38,743 nt of DNA from a virus: the IMG/VR virus record IMGVR_UViG_3300042343_001635, positions 1 to 38,743 of that record; one strand, 5' to 3'. The first letter of the stretch is position 1. The number at the start of each line of letters is the position of its first letter. Below the pieces are notes generated by a model. The model saw only the letters and a program-made list of their open reading frames with translations. It did not search any database and was not told where the DNA came from. The position numbers and the translations under genes were made by a program. Below, piece by piece: positions 10,001 to 17,297 of the stretch.

Positions 10001-11616
10001 GATTGAGAGCCGGATGGTGAAACTCCAACACCTTGTCCAAATCCACCATTGTTATAGTCGTAAAAAAATGTTTGTGGTGCACCAGTTCCACCAAATGTAC
10101 TATTAGAATTATATTGTATATCGAAATTTATACCACCAGGAGTACCGCCACCACCAGCAACCAAAGATGATGTGGACATATAGGTGAGTTCTTTAGTACT
10201 TGCATTAAATACAACTACCTGTGTTTGAGTGGATGATTGTAACTCAGCGGAAAATCTTCCACCAACATGCAAAAGAGTTTGGGGGTTGTTAGTTCCAATA
10301 CCTATAAAGGAATTATTATTTTGAAAAATATTTGATGATGATAAAAAGTTTGAACCACTATATAATGCAATATATGTCGGAGTCCCACTTCCAGACAATA
10401 AATTAGATGGTAGTGTTACTCCACCCCCGCCACCATAAGAGCCGGTGAGTTTTATTTGTCCTGTTGTATTATCTCTAACCAATACTGAATTTGATACATT
10501 CCCCGCAGATGATGCGGAAAAGTACAAACTACCACTTAAATGAACATTACTACCCGATACTAAAACATTTCGATTGCTTACTTCTATAAATGTATTAGTT
10601 GAACCCTCAACTTTTAGTAAAGATTCAGTATCACTATTTCCTTTAACTTGTAATCTATATGTTGGTTCAGTTACATTTAATCCTACATTACCACCAAAAT
10701 AAGATCTTGTAGAACCTGATGTAAATATTGCCCAATTATTACTTCCCGAATTCAATAAATTTATGTGAACCCCATACAAATTTGATATAGCTCCCTCTGA
10801 ACCAGAACTATTTAGTATGTTAATATTATATGCGTTGGTAATTACACTAGGTTGAACAGTAGAGTCAATTTTAGTTTGAATCGCTGATGCGGATACAATT
10901 GTTGTACCACTGGTATTTTCTACTCTACTAAAAAGACCAATATAAGGAGATTCGTTGGTATAAATATGTAATTTTGCTGATGGTAATGATACACCCGTAC
11001 CGATACCTATTCTACTACCACTTTCATATATAGATGATGTAGTAATTGTATTAGGACCACTCCACCTAGTTATATAATTTGTTGTTCCACTACCACCAAC
11101 AAAAGATGATGTTGAAAAATAAGTGAATCTGCCTGATGCGGTATCATACCCTATAATATTAGGTTGAGATACATTTGGTAGTGAACTTGCGGTTATAGTT
11201 GTTGTCCATAAAGAACCACTTACTTGAAGGGTGTTTGTAGGTGTTCCTGTTCCGATGCCTACATTACCACTACCTGATACATAAATTATATTATTAACCG
11301 CAGGTGAATCTATTTCAAATAGTCCACTATTACTTGCGCCTGATATGTGTAGTTTTGCCTGAGGTGTTGCTAATCCCATCCCCGTTCTACTGCCGGAAAC
11401 AATTATGGCTTCTTGGTTGAATGTTCCCATTTTAATGGTATTGTCTGAAAAGACTTCCATAATGGGTATCCCCGAAATATCGTTTACGGAGAATAGTGAA
11501 CCTGATAACGAATCGGTTATTGAGAACAATTGTCCTTGCGAACCCTGAACATCAAATATGTTAGAGCCTGAACCTTGTACTATGAGCCCTTTACGGACTT
11601 TGAATTCGTTTGCCAT
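7069..11616 (-). CDS. Giant tail fibre adhesin with HAEG repeats and dockerin-like C-terminus
   Basis: At 1515 residues this is the largest protein in the window. The N-terminus (MANEFKVRKGLIVQGSGSN; VNDISGIPIMEVFSDNT) is of a type found at the base of T4-like phage fibres. Residues ~80-480 hold VGIGT-type beta units. Residues ~550-915 carry about 23 copies of a [SAG]-H-[ATV]-E-G unit, a YadA/hemagglutinin-like beta-roll. After further fibre units and a PPPPC linker come an Ig-like domain (VSGLPAGITYSV, YTISNTDGCTVSGTIEV), a carboxypeptidase-regulatory-like beta domain, and two dockerin-like segments (VNGSDALAITRHF; DVNGSNTINSLDALTANRRF), ending GDVNGSYTPSTL. Those last ~270 residues resemble secreted Bacteroidota surface proteins and suggest acquisition from a host. 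The SD is AAGGAAA, 8 bases before ATG. Confidence 0.88.
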   Translation of the reverse strand: MANEFKVRKGLIVQGSGSNIFDVQGSQGQLFSITDSLSGSLFSVNDISGIPIMEVFSDNTIKMGTFNQEAIIVSGSRTGMGLATPQAKLHISGASNSGLFEIDSPAVNNIIYVSGSGNVGIGTGTPTNTLQVSGSLWTTTITASSLPNVSQPNIIGYDTASGRFTYFSTSSFVGGSGTTNYITRWSGPNTITTSSIYESGSRIGIGTGVSLPSAKLHIYTNESPYIGLFSRVENTSGTTIVSASAIQTKIDSTVQPSVITNAYNINILNSSGSEGAISNLYGVHINLLNSGSNNWAIFTSGSTRSYFGGNVGLNVTEPTYRLQVKGNSDTESLLKVEGSTNTFIEVSNRNVLVSGSNVHLSGSLYFSASSAGNVSNSVLVRDNTTGQIKLTGSYGGGGGVTLPSNLLSGSGTPTYIALYSGSNFLSSSNIFQNNNSFIGIGTNNPQTLLHVGGRFSAELQSSTQTQVVVFNASTKELTYMSTSSLVAGGGGTPGGINFDIQYNSNSTFGGTGAPQTFFYDYNNGGFGQGVGVSPSGSQSHAHGFYTITENGAFYSHAEGSGSIVKAEGSAGHAEGHDTIVRGIAGHAEGYKTYVGIIDVFPWAKSGSYAHAEGYYTTASGQAAHAEGYFSWAAGDYSHAEGRDTRAYGDYSHAEGYLTIASGSNSHAEGGSTNAGGVGSHAEGAVTTALGEYSHAEGFSTLASGLYSHAEGNDSEANADSSHAEGYATVAHSSAIYAHTEGQSTRTYSVASHTEGYDNEIETNSPYSHAEGVANLIKQDSDGSHAEGYRNVIAGSEYSHAEGEGEGDTNSPEIKNSHYSHTEGSRNTIEDSLYSHAEGDHATIDGGSYSSHAEGSFNTITSATGSHAEGNNNLIQSSNYSHVEGIESEVKGADGAHAEGYFTKAWAKWSHTAGSGSFASPLAIGSYVAGEGTISSGSFQHVIGRYNIPLGGTGSFIIGNGTSAANRSNIMFVDLTGSSVQITGSLLVQGTIAATNISGNISSDKITAPTGNTTLDEITTAQVHSASFDGDVIFTINGPYDSNAYKNWIYVRNKFYENENPGDFEGIGLGIGAPPSYSLDVYGESNFGGPNEYGGPGVSTTSPPRNNNTLFRQSYGFAHGQLNEVYLLNGFAQGEGLIVSSSHQHAIGSYNQQLNQNYSFVIGNGSDPGNRSNTLVAYGGAMAGIAPQVQITGSFSVTPNPNYNNSFLFADVKFQYLSQSYRNHVLTYDEATGQIYYFSSSLEGTAPPPPCNTRLFLSSGYDNQSVLQSSPITNIVYNNDDPIITVSGLPAGITYSVAPTSPHTITIGGTIDANANAQTYTYTISNTDGCTVSGTIEVLSTSTYIISGSFKYDNTAGTPMTFSEVRLYPTGSTIPLISVQTNSAGNYTMDVQNVLVTPGMNPVPLPIGEYYLVGRTTKPWGGVNGSDALAITRHFTGATPLTGLRLKAADVNGSNTINSLDALTANRRFSGGISSFNVGNWVYETQSVVWNGTPINKNLKALAYGDVNGSYTPSTL
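8878..9960 (-). repeat. Coding tandem array of ~23 HAEG units
   Basis: Within the 1515-residue fibre, the core [SAG]H[ATV]EG recurs about every 14 residues, from SHAEGSGSIV to a degenerate last copy SHTAGSG. Spacers are variable (TTASGQAA, TRAYGDYS, TIASGSNS). Spacing is usually 14 residues, with longer loops at several positions (for example around KTYVGIIDVFPWAKSG and EGEGDTNSPEIKNSHYSH). This fits a left-handed beta-roll with one turn per unit and loops protruding at insertions. Confidence 0.85.
11158..11196 (-). repeat. 39-bp exact direct repeat, copy 1
   Basis: These 39 bases are identical to 13744-13782. They encode part of the shared module ITASSLPNVSQPN in two different fibre genes (1515-residue and 256-residue). 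The coding region downstream of each copy is also similar at protein level (GYDTASGRFTYFSTSS versus GYNTTSGTFTYFSTSS). This marks a recent duplication or recombination between fibre genes. Confidence 0.85.
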
Positions 11617-11660
11617 GTTTTATTTCCTTTTTTCATTGTCCAAAAGGGATGTGTGATGTA

Positions 11661-11668
11661 TATAAATA
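11661..11668 (-). promoter_or_regulatory. TATTTATA element upstream of giant fibre
   Basis: An exact coding-strand TATTTATA lies 44 bases before the start codon of the 1515-residue fibre, in a 71-bp gap. The same octamer sits in front of several other genes in this window. A promoter or processing role is inferred only from recurrence and placement. No clear -35 partner is visible. Confidence 0.4.
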
Positions 11669-11687
11669 TGTTGAAATAGTTTTTTGT

Positions 11688-12380
11688 TTATATCCCAAAA
11701 CGTCCTCTCATTGCATTGAAGTTTTGTTGGATTTGTGGTAATGTTAGAGCAGCATTGTACATTTTGTAACTTGCTATACTACCAGTAAAAAATTGAGTTG
11801 AATTATTGTTATCTCTTCCTAAATTCCAAGTATTTGTGGGCCATATTGTATCCCCTAACCAAGTCAAACTTCGAGATGCTTTTAATTCACCATTTAAGTA
11901 AATGTATGAATTTGTTGGGGTAGCTTGAAATACTATATTATTCCAAGAACCATCATCTCTAATATTAGTATTATGGGTATATGTTAAATTTTGAGATGAT
12001 GATCCTGAACTTATTGAGAGTACTACACGATTAGTTAAGTCAAAGTATGCTCTAATACCATAAGTAAAACCAAATAAACCAGGTGTTGTTCCTGTTGTTG
12101 GTACAGTACCTTTACTTTGGGTCCATAAATCTATTGTAAAACTAGTTAATGGAAAAAATGTGTTTCCTGTTCCAAATGAAATAGTATCGTTTATACCATC
12201 AAAGTTAAATACCCCACCATTTTGTGAACCGTATGTTGCTCCTGATGTAGTTCCATTTTTGCTATTTCCACTTAAATCTCTCCAAGTAGTACCTGAGCCG
12301 GGGTATGATGTAGGATTAGCAGCATCTACTGATATTACTAATCCTGTTTCTATTGTGTTAGGTCCACCAAAAGTTGCCAT
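11688..12380 (-). CDS. LamG-like (concanavalin A fold) lectin domain protein, copy A
   Basis: This 230-residue single-domain protein opens MATFGGPNTIETGLVISVDA, then AANPTSYPGSGTTWRDLSGN, the usual start of phage and bacterial LamG/laminin-G-3 modules. The fold is supported by FNFDGINDTISFG, FTIDLWTQSKG, WNNIVFQATPTNSYIYLNGEL and the terminal SYKMYNAALTLPQIQQNFNA. It is a paralogue of the next gene at 12384-13061. It has no signal peptide or enzyme motif, so sugar binding at the tail tip is the likely role. It lies 3 bp from copy A's partner and 71 bp upstream of the giant fibre. No Shine-Dalgarno sequence precedes the ATG, so translational coupling is likely. Confidence 0.85.
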   Translation of the reverse strand: MATFGGPNTIETGLVISVDAANPTSYPGSGTTWRDLSGNSKNGTTSGATYGSQNGGVFNFDGINDTISFGTGNTFFPLTSFTIDLWTQSKGTVPTTGTTPGLFGFTYGIRAYFDLTNRVVLSISSGSSSQNLTYTHNTNIRDDGSWNNIVFQATPTNSYIYLNGELKASRSLTWLGDTIWPTNTWNLGRDNNNSTQFFTGSIASYKMYNAALTLPQIQQNFNAMRGRFGI

Positions 12381-12383
12381 ATC

Positions 12384-13061
12384 TTATAATCCAAATCGGG
12401 TTTTAGTTGCATTATAGTTTTGTTGGATTTCACTTGCGGATAATAACCTATTATATTGTCTTGTAATTGAAACATCGCAATTTAGATAATAAAATTCACC
12501 ACTAAAATCTCTATTTTGCCTTCCAATAGACCAAGTAGTTATCTGCCCAGAACCTATATCATTGGTTTGAAATTCGGATGTATCTAAAGCACCGTTTACA
12601 TAGTAAGTACAATAATAACTGTTTCTTAATACTGTTGTAATTTGATACCATCCTCCCAATGATAATGTTGTAGATGATTGGACGGCTGAACTATCATCCC
12701 AATACCAAGAAAACTTTCCATTAGATAAAACCATAAGAGCACCAGTGGTGTTTTTTTGTCCTGCTAATAATCCACCTTGAGTTACAGGGTAAGAGTTTAT
12801 TCGTGTCCATATTTCCAATGTTCTATCGGCTGTGGGTAATAAATACAACCCAGTATTTGTTATGGTGGCGTATTGGTCAGTTCCATTAAATCCTAAATAA
12901 TTACTATCAGCGGTTGGTGTATTAATTAAAGACCAATTATAAGAATTCCCACTTAAATCCTGCCAAGTAGTACTGCCACTTATATAGGATGTAGGATTAG
13001 CAGCATCCAATGCTAAAACTAACCCGTCAGTAACTACATTTGGTCCTCTATAAAATCCCAT
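12384..13061 (-). CDS. LamG-like (concanavalin A fold) lectin domain protein, copy B
   Basis: This 225-residue paralogue of the gene at 11688-12380 has the same frame: GPNVVTDGLVLALDAANPTS, TTWQDLSGN, YLGFNGTDQYATI, RTLEIWTRINS, YYVNGALDTSEF and the closing ITRQYNRLLSASEIQQNYNA. The central loops, which carry specificity in LamG folds, differ strongly from copy A. Two lectin-like genes side by side between fibre genes suggest alternative or combined receptor binding. Spacing to the upstream 256-residue fibre gene is 4 bp with no Shine-Dalgarno sequence, again pointing to coupling. Carbohydrate binding is inferred from the fold. Confidence 0.85.
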   Translation of the reverse strand: MGFYRGPNVVTDGLVLALDAANPTSYISGSTTWQDLSGNSYNWSLINTPTADSNYLGFNGTDQYATITNTGLYLLPTADRTLEIWTRINSYPVTQGGLLAGQKNTTGALMVLSNGKFSWYWDDSSAVQSSTTLSLGGWYQITTVLRNSYYCTYYVNGALDTSEFQTNDIGSGQITTWSIGRQNRDFSGEFYYLNCDVSITRQYNRLLSASEIQQNYNATKTRFGL

Positions 13062-13065
13062 AATA

Positions 13066-13836
13066 TTATATCATTCTTGATAATGCTTTTACAGACCAGT
13101 CGTTGGTGGATGAAGATGCATATAATATAATATTTGAACCACTTAATGCAACTGAAAGGTTTATTTCTGCGGTATTTCCTATATCGTTTGTTGATACATC
13201 GTTCCATTCCACCGAAGTTCCGTTCCAAACCGAAAATACAGTGCCCGCTCTTGCATTAGTTGATTTATTCAATACATAATCAAAGAATGCTGCCCGGTAT
13301 GAACCCGTAGATACACTCATCACAGTTCTGATCGAACCACTATCTATATCGGTATTTTGTCCATAAGTGTATAGTGAGCCTGTTGATATTTGAAAATTAC
13401 CTTCAACATGCAATGATGCGGATGGGGTAGTTGTGCCTATGCCTACATTACCGTTATCTAAAACTACTAAACTTGCACTTGCATTGCTGTTTTCAACTCT
13501 AAGTGCTGTCGTTGCGGATGTTGCTCCGCTGCCTCTGACCTGTAAACGCGATGTTGGGGAAGTTGTCCCAATACCTATGTTTCCACTACTTTCATATATT
13601 GATGATGTGGTGATTGTTGTACCACCACTCCAACGAGTTATGTAATTTGCTGTTCCACTTCCACCAATAAGTGAACCACCACTTACTAACGAAGAGGTTG
13701 AAAAATAAGTGAATGTTCCTGATGTGGTGTTATAACCTATTACATTAGGTTGAGATACATTTGGTAGTGAACTTGCGGTTATGTTTAGGACATGAACTGC
13801 ACTACCAGATTGTAATATCTTTTTCCATGAAGGCAT
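13066..13836 (-). CDS. Short tail fibre protein
   Basis: This 256-residue protein starts MPSWKKILQSGSAVHVLNIT, paralogous to the start of the 778-residue fibre (MATWKKVIVSGSQAHLQGIT), so both probably dock at the same kind of site. A module SSLPNVSQPNVIGYNTTSG follows that is almost the same as in the giant fibre, then two VGIGTTTP-type units. A C-terminal beta domain of ~95 residues (from SGSIRTVMSVSTGSYRAAFF to SVKALSRMI) resembles small beta-sandwich tips of phage fibres. The gene follows the largest gap in the window, and its leader holds several inverted repeats. The SD-like sequence is GAGTGAG close to the ATG. Confidence 0.85.
   Translation of the reverse strand: MPSWKKILQSGSAVHVLNITASSLPNVSQPNVIGYNTTSGTFTYFSTSSLVSGGSLIGGSGTANYITRWSGGTTITTSSIYESSGNIGIGTTSPTSRLQVRGSGATSATTALRVENSNASASLVVLDNGNVGIGTTTPSASLHVEGNFQISTGSLYTYGQNTDIDSGSIRTVMSVSTGSYRAAFFDYVLNKSTNARAGTVFSVWNGTSVEWNDVSTNDIGNTAEINLSVALSGSNIILYASSSTNDWSVKALSRMI
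13744..13782 (-). repeat. 39-bp exact direct repeat, copy 2
   Basis: Identical to 11158-11196 and in the same reading frame of the homologous fibre module. The two copies are about 2.6 kb apart and flank both LamG genes. Recombination between them could delete or duplicate the lectin pair together with parts of the two fibres. Confidence 0.85.
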
Positions 13837-13996
13837 ACACTCACTCTTTTTTTAACTATACAATATGGTTGGATACACATACTAAGTGAGTAGTATATGG
13901 GCCCACTTCCTTGTTCAGGCCAATATTGTACTTTTTGGTTTATACTCTAATATAGTATAAATATATAAAAAAAATTAATTAGTGTTTATTTCCAAA
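13837..13996 (-). promoter_or_regulatory. Structured 160-bp intergenic leader
   Basis: This is the longest non-coding stretch in the window. It contains a TATTTATA element at 13956-13963, an 8-bp inverted repeat (13939-13946 with 13954-13961), a long-range stem (13859-13866 with 13923-13930, extended by two GC pairs with a bulge), and inside it a 9-bp hairpin (13876-13884 with 13891-13899, one wobble pair). The hairpin loop CTCACT is complementary to AGTGAG in the ribosome-site region just before the ATG at 13836. A regulatory leader RNA is a plausible reading. Some of the inverted repeats could instead end transcription of the upstream 778-residue fibre gene. Confidence 0.45.
13956..13963 (-). 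promoter_or_regulatory. TATTTATA element upstream of short fibre
   Basis: An exact coding-strand TATTTATA sits 119 bases before the start of the 256-residue fibre, inside the structured leader and overlapping one arm of an inverted repeat. If it is a promoter -10 element, the transcript would start just upstream of the long-range stem. Role inferred from recurrence. Confidence 0.4.
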
Positions 13997-16333
13997 TTAA
14001 ACATATATCCAAATTTCACCATCGGTAGTGTTTATATGCATATTACCATATCCAAAAGAAGAACTACCAAAAGTTGGTGCGTTTGAATCGGTTGGAGATA
14101 CTCCTGATGATGAAACCGTTACCATAAAATCAGTTGGGGTTACATTCATTGAAGCCGTTCCTACACCCAATGCTACACCCCATCTGTTTGCTAAACCATT
14201 CGCTCCACCACTACCACTATTGAATACGAAAGCAGAGCCACTACCAGCAGCACCTTCAATAATTATACCACCTTCGGATGCGGGTGCTTGAGAACCTGAA
14301 CTTCTTCCTAAAACGATAAACTTATCTTCTATTGATAAGGTAGATGTGTTGATTATTGTTGTTTCTCCATTTACTGTTAGGTCACCACCAACGACAACAT
14401 TTCCTGTTGTGGTTATAGCAGCAGCCCCAACTGTTCCCGTAAATGTTGGTGAAGATGAGAATACCAAATTACCTGTTCCAGTTTCATCCGTTACTGCGGC
14501 TGCTAAGTTGGCTGATGATGGTATGTTTAAGAATGTTGCTACACCCGTACCTAATGTTTGAGTTGCCACCCTATTTGAAGATGTGATAACCAGCATGGTG
14601 CTTGAAAGTGCAGTTGCGGGTAATTGGTTAGCTAACGTAATGGTTTGTGCGTTTACAGTTACACTATCACCAATTGCATCCCCTAATGTAGTATTACCTG
14701 CTATTGCAACAGTTCCATTGGTAGCACCCATATTAATACTAGCTGCTCCACCAAAGTTAATTGTAGTTGTAGTTCCGTTTAATAAGTTAACGGTAGTGTT
14801 AGTTGATGTTATATCACCACCATTTGCTGCTAAAGTACCGCCAACAGTAGCATTCCCACTCGTTGTAAGTGCTTGACCAAATAACCCAGCAGAAGAACTT
14901 ATATTAGATGATGCGGTTATATTTACTGCGGTTATACCACCACCTACTTGAAGAGTGTTTGTTGGGGTAGCCGTATTTATACCGACTAAAGTAGCACCAT
15001 TACTTGCGGATATTTTTAAATCGGGTCTATTAGAACCACTATAACTAAATAAAATACCTCCACTTAAAACATGAGACCCTGTTGTAAAAGCTTCAAACCT
15101 TAAAGCCTGGTTATAAGCGCCTATTTGGGCCCAACTTGCGGATAATGGTGTTGTTGTTGCACCTGTGGTATAAGAACCGAATCCAATTTTAGGTCCTTCG
15201 GTATCGGAAAATACATAAGTCCCGTATGAGTTTACATCGGTACTTACTCTACTTCCAACAACTATACCTTCATTCCCACCCGAACCAGAAACATTTAATC
15301 TTCCCGCAAATATTGGTGATGATCCTGTATCTGTATATCCAACTATAAATCTAGGATTAGCTTCGGTGGTCATAACAATTGAAGAGGTTGTTATTGTATT
15401 ATTATCAGACCACATGGTTAAACGTTGGCCTACACCAACACCATCTATTGTTGTTGGTAGTGCAATAGATGATGTATTGAATTTAGTGATGTTACCACTA
15501 GAATCAATACCAAGAACTTGTACTTGTGCAAGTGTTGGTAATGCACTCGCGGTTAGATTTGTTGTTGAAATACCAGTCCCGCCTACTTGAAGAGTATTTG
15601 TTGGGGTTGTTGTACCTATACCTACATTACCTGTAGATGTTATTCTCATTCGTTCAGTAACTAACGAACCACTTTGATTTGTTCCAAATGCAAGGAAAGC
15701 ATCGGGAGTAGCATCTTCAGAAACGGCTTCTATAAAAGCTTTGGTTGTACCAGAGCCAGTAGTATCCGTATCATTGGAACTAAATATAATTCTTCCAATA
15801 GGTTGATCGGTAGTCGAGGTGGTGTCTGCGTCTAATAGCTGTATAAAATTAAGAGAATCACTACCCCCAACCGAATTGTAGGTTTTTTGATTACCACCTG
15901 CACCACCGTTACTTGATCTTACAATTATAGATGCAGTAGTACCTACATTAGATGCATTAATATATAAACTGGGATTTGTTATTGTATTTGATGAATTAAG
16001 TTGGAGTAGCCCTAATGTTGGAGTTGTTGTACCTATGCCTATAGCACCACTACTACTAATAGTCATTGCTACCGAGCCACTTGTTTCAAATTGTAAATTT
16101 TGGTTATCGTTAGTACCTAAAACAGCAGCAGCACCAAATGAGTTGCCACCTTGTACAAATGCATTTGGGTTTACTATGGAAGATGTATTAAAATATGATA
16201 ACACACCCGTTGTTGGGTCATAACCAACAATTTGCCCTGTGGGTACAGCAGTATTATTTGTTAGATTACTAGCAGTTATACCTTGTAAATGGGCCTGCGA
16301 ACCAGATACTATTACTTTTTTCCATGTTGCCAT
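13997..16333 (-). CDS. Tail fibre protein, 778 residues
   Basis: The protein starts MATWKKVIVSGSQAHLQGIT and is paralogous to the 256-residue fibre at its N-terminus. Several VGIGTTTPT-LQV units and GGNA-type strands occupy residues ~90-560. A later region (TVNLLNGTTTTINFGGAASI) resembles collar-type beta repeats. The C-terminal ~110 residues (DKFIVLGRSSGSQAPASEGG, NRWGVALGVGTASMNV, ending TDGEIWIYV) match a tip type common in T4-like phage fibres. A good ribosome site (GGAGAG) lies 6 bases before the ATG. The gene follows the small 79-residue gene with a 26-bp gap. Confidence 0.87.
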   Translation of the reverse strand: MATWKKVIVSGSQAHLQGITASNLTNNTAVPTGQIVGYDPTTGVLSYFNTSSIVNPNAFVQGGNSFGAAAVLGTNDNQNLQFETSGSVAMTISSSGAIGIGTTTPTLGLLQLNSSNTITNPSLYINASNVGTTASIIVRSSNGGAGGNQKTYNSVGGSDSLNFIQLLDADTTSTTDQPIGRIIFSSNDTDTTGSGTTKAFIEAVSEDATPDAFLAFGTNQSGSLVTERMRITSTGNVGIGTTTPTNTLQVGGTGISTTNLTASALPTLAQVQVLGIDSSGNITKFNTSSIALPTTIDGVGVGQRLTMWSDNNTITTSSIVMTTEANPRFIVGYTDTGSSPIFAGRLNVSGSGGNEGIVVGSRVSTDVNSYGTYVFSDTEGPKIGFGSYTTGATTTPLSASWAQIGAYNQALRFEAFTTGSHVLSGGILFSYSGSNRPDLKISASNGATLVGINTATPTNTLQVGGGITAVNITASSNISSSAGLFGQALTTSGNATVGGTLAANGGDITSTNTTVNLLNGTTTTINFGGAASINMGATNGTVAIAGNTTLGDAIGDSVTVNAQTITLANQLPATALSSTMLVITSSNRVATQTLGTGVATFLNIPSSANLAAAVTDETGTGNLVFSSSPTFTGTVGAAAITTTGNVVVGGDLTVNGETTIINTSTLSIEDKFIVLGRSSGSQAPASEGGIIIEGAAGSGSAFVFNSGSGGANGLANRWGVALGVGTASMNVTPTDFMVTVSSSGVSPTDSNAPTFGSSSFGYGNMHINTTDGEIWIYV

Positions 16334-16359
16334 ATTACTCTCCTAATGTAATTAAATTA

Positions 16360-16599
16360 TTATTTTTTTTGGTTTTGGTTTTCTTTCAGTTGTAAAAATT
16401 GGTTTTGAAGTTTAATGATTGTATTATAAACTAATTCAACATCACCAACAGTAAAAGTTAAATCTTTTAATGATGTCAATAAAAAAGTTATTTCATCAAA
16501 ATTTAAATCATTTTTATCTCCACTTTTTATATATTCAACAGTCTCAGGTTGATTAGAATCTGGTTGTTGTTTTACTCTTAGTTTGTCAAGTATGGACAT
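16360..16599 (-). CDS. Small hypothetical protein, 79 residues
   Basis: This small hydrophilic protein (MSILDKLRVKQQPDSNQPET onwards) has a predicted helical C-terminal half (LDFDEITFLLTSLKDL-type heptads, ending QLKENQNQKK). It is similar in style to small fibre-cluster proteins of marine T4-like phages, but I know no function for it. Its start is well supported by GAGG 7 bases upstream and by a promoter-like element 27 bases upstream. It begins the transcript segment that continues into the 778-residue fibre. An assembly helper for the fibre is one possibility, without direct evidence. Confidence 0.72.
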   Translation of the reverse strand: MSILDKLRVKQQPDSNQPETVEYIKSGDKNDLNFDEITFLLTSLKDLTFTVGDVELVYNTIIKLQNQFLQLKENQNQKK

Positions 16600-16626
16600 T
16601 TTGAAACCTCATATTATAGTTTAACT

Positions 16627-16638
16627 TATTTATAAATA
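16627..16638 (-). promoter_or_regulatory. Candidate late promoter, overlapping TATTTATA and TATAAATA
   Basis: The 59-bp gap before the 79-residue gene contains the palindrome TATTTATAAATA. On the coding strand it includes the canonical T4 late -10 box TATAAATA (16634-16627) and also TATTTATA (16638-16631). The distance to the start codon is 27 bases and a GAGG ribosome site lies between. gp55 is encoded in this window, so a late promoter here is reasonable. Confidence 0.5.
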
Positions 16639-16658
16639 GTATTTATTTTTTTTATGTG

Positions 16659-17297
16659 TTACATTCCCAAGTAAAAATTTCCATCCGATGAATAATACAT
16701 CCCACCAGTTATAGGGGTTGGTGGTGTATCAAATTTACCCAATACCATAACACCCTCTGAATTGATTTGTGCTGCAACGAAACTTCCCGATTTAATGATA
16801 AAGAAATCAGGCATTTCCGATGATATCTTTGTTTGGATTTGATTTGATTGATTATATATTACTACACTTGATGTGTTTATTCTTACATTTCCCAATTGGA
16901 TGTATTCATCTCCCCCAAAAACTTCTGCAACTACACCAGTACTATCTACAAAACTCAAACTCCGACTCACATAAACATCACTCCAAGCAGCGGTGGCGCT
17001 ACCAACGGAGTGTATAGATGTATTTCCCGAAACAACATGTGGAATTAAAGAACCTGAAAAGTTTACTGAGCCTGAAAATGAACTTCTACCAATTATTAGG
17101 AGATTTCCTAAAAGGTTTACCGAACCAGTTGTGGTTGTATTGGTAGTAACAGCCGCTTCAATTGATTGACCCGAACTACCTGATTTTTTTAGGAATATTT
17201 TACCATCAGCAGTATTTACAGCTAACTCACCCAATTCTAATGAGGATGTGGTTGGTACATTTCCACTTCCAAGGTTTCTTCTAAGTAAAATTGACAT
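16659..17297 (-). CDS. Tail fibre-like protein with tropism-determinant-type N-terminus
   Basis: This 212-residue protein has an N-terminal segment (MSILLRRNLGSGNVPTTSSL, then LELGELAVNTADGKIFLKKS) that matches the short anchoring domain of major-tropism-determinant and other phage tail-fibre proteins. Ser/Gly-rich beta units follow (LLGNLLIIGRSSFSGSVNFS, SATAAWSDVYVSRSLSF), and the terminus (GGMYYSSDGNFYLGM) looks like a small tip. The ATG overlaps the stop of the 484-residue gene, which indicates translational coupling. It probably forms a short fibre or a fibre-baseplate connector. Confidence 0.8.
   Translation of the reverse strand: MSILLRRNLGSGNVPTTSSLELGELAVNTADGKIFLKKSGSSGQSIEAAVTTNTTTTGSVNLLGNLLIIGRSSFSGSVNFSGSLIPHVVSGNTSIHSVGSATAAWSDVYVSRSLSFVDSTGVVAEVFGGDEYIQLGNVRINTSSVVIYNQSNQIQTKISSEMPDFFIIKSGSFVAAQINSEGVMVLGKFDTPPTPITGGMYYSSDGNFYLGM

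Noticed and set aside
13976-13996. Terminator after the 778-residue fibre
   Set aside because: There is a T-rich run on the coding strand near 13964-13975, but no GC-rich stem directly before it; the AATTAATT dyad is too weak to call.
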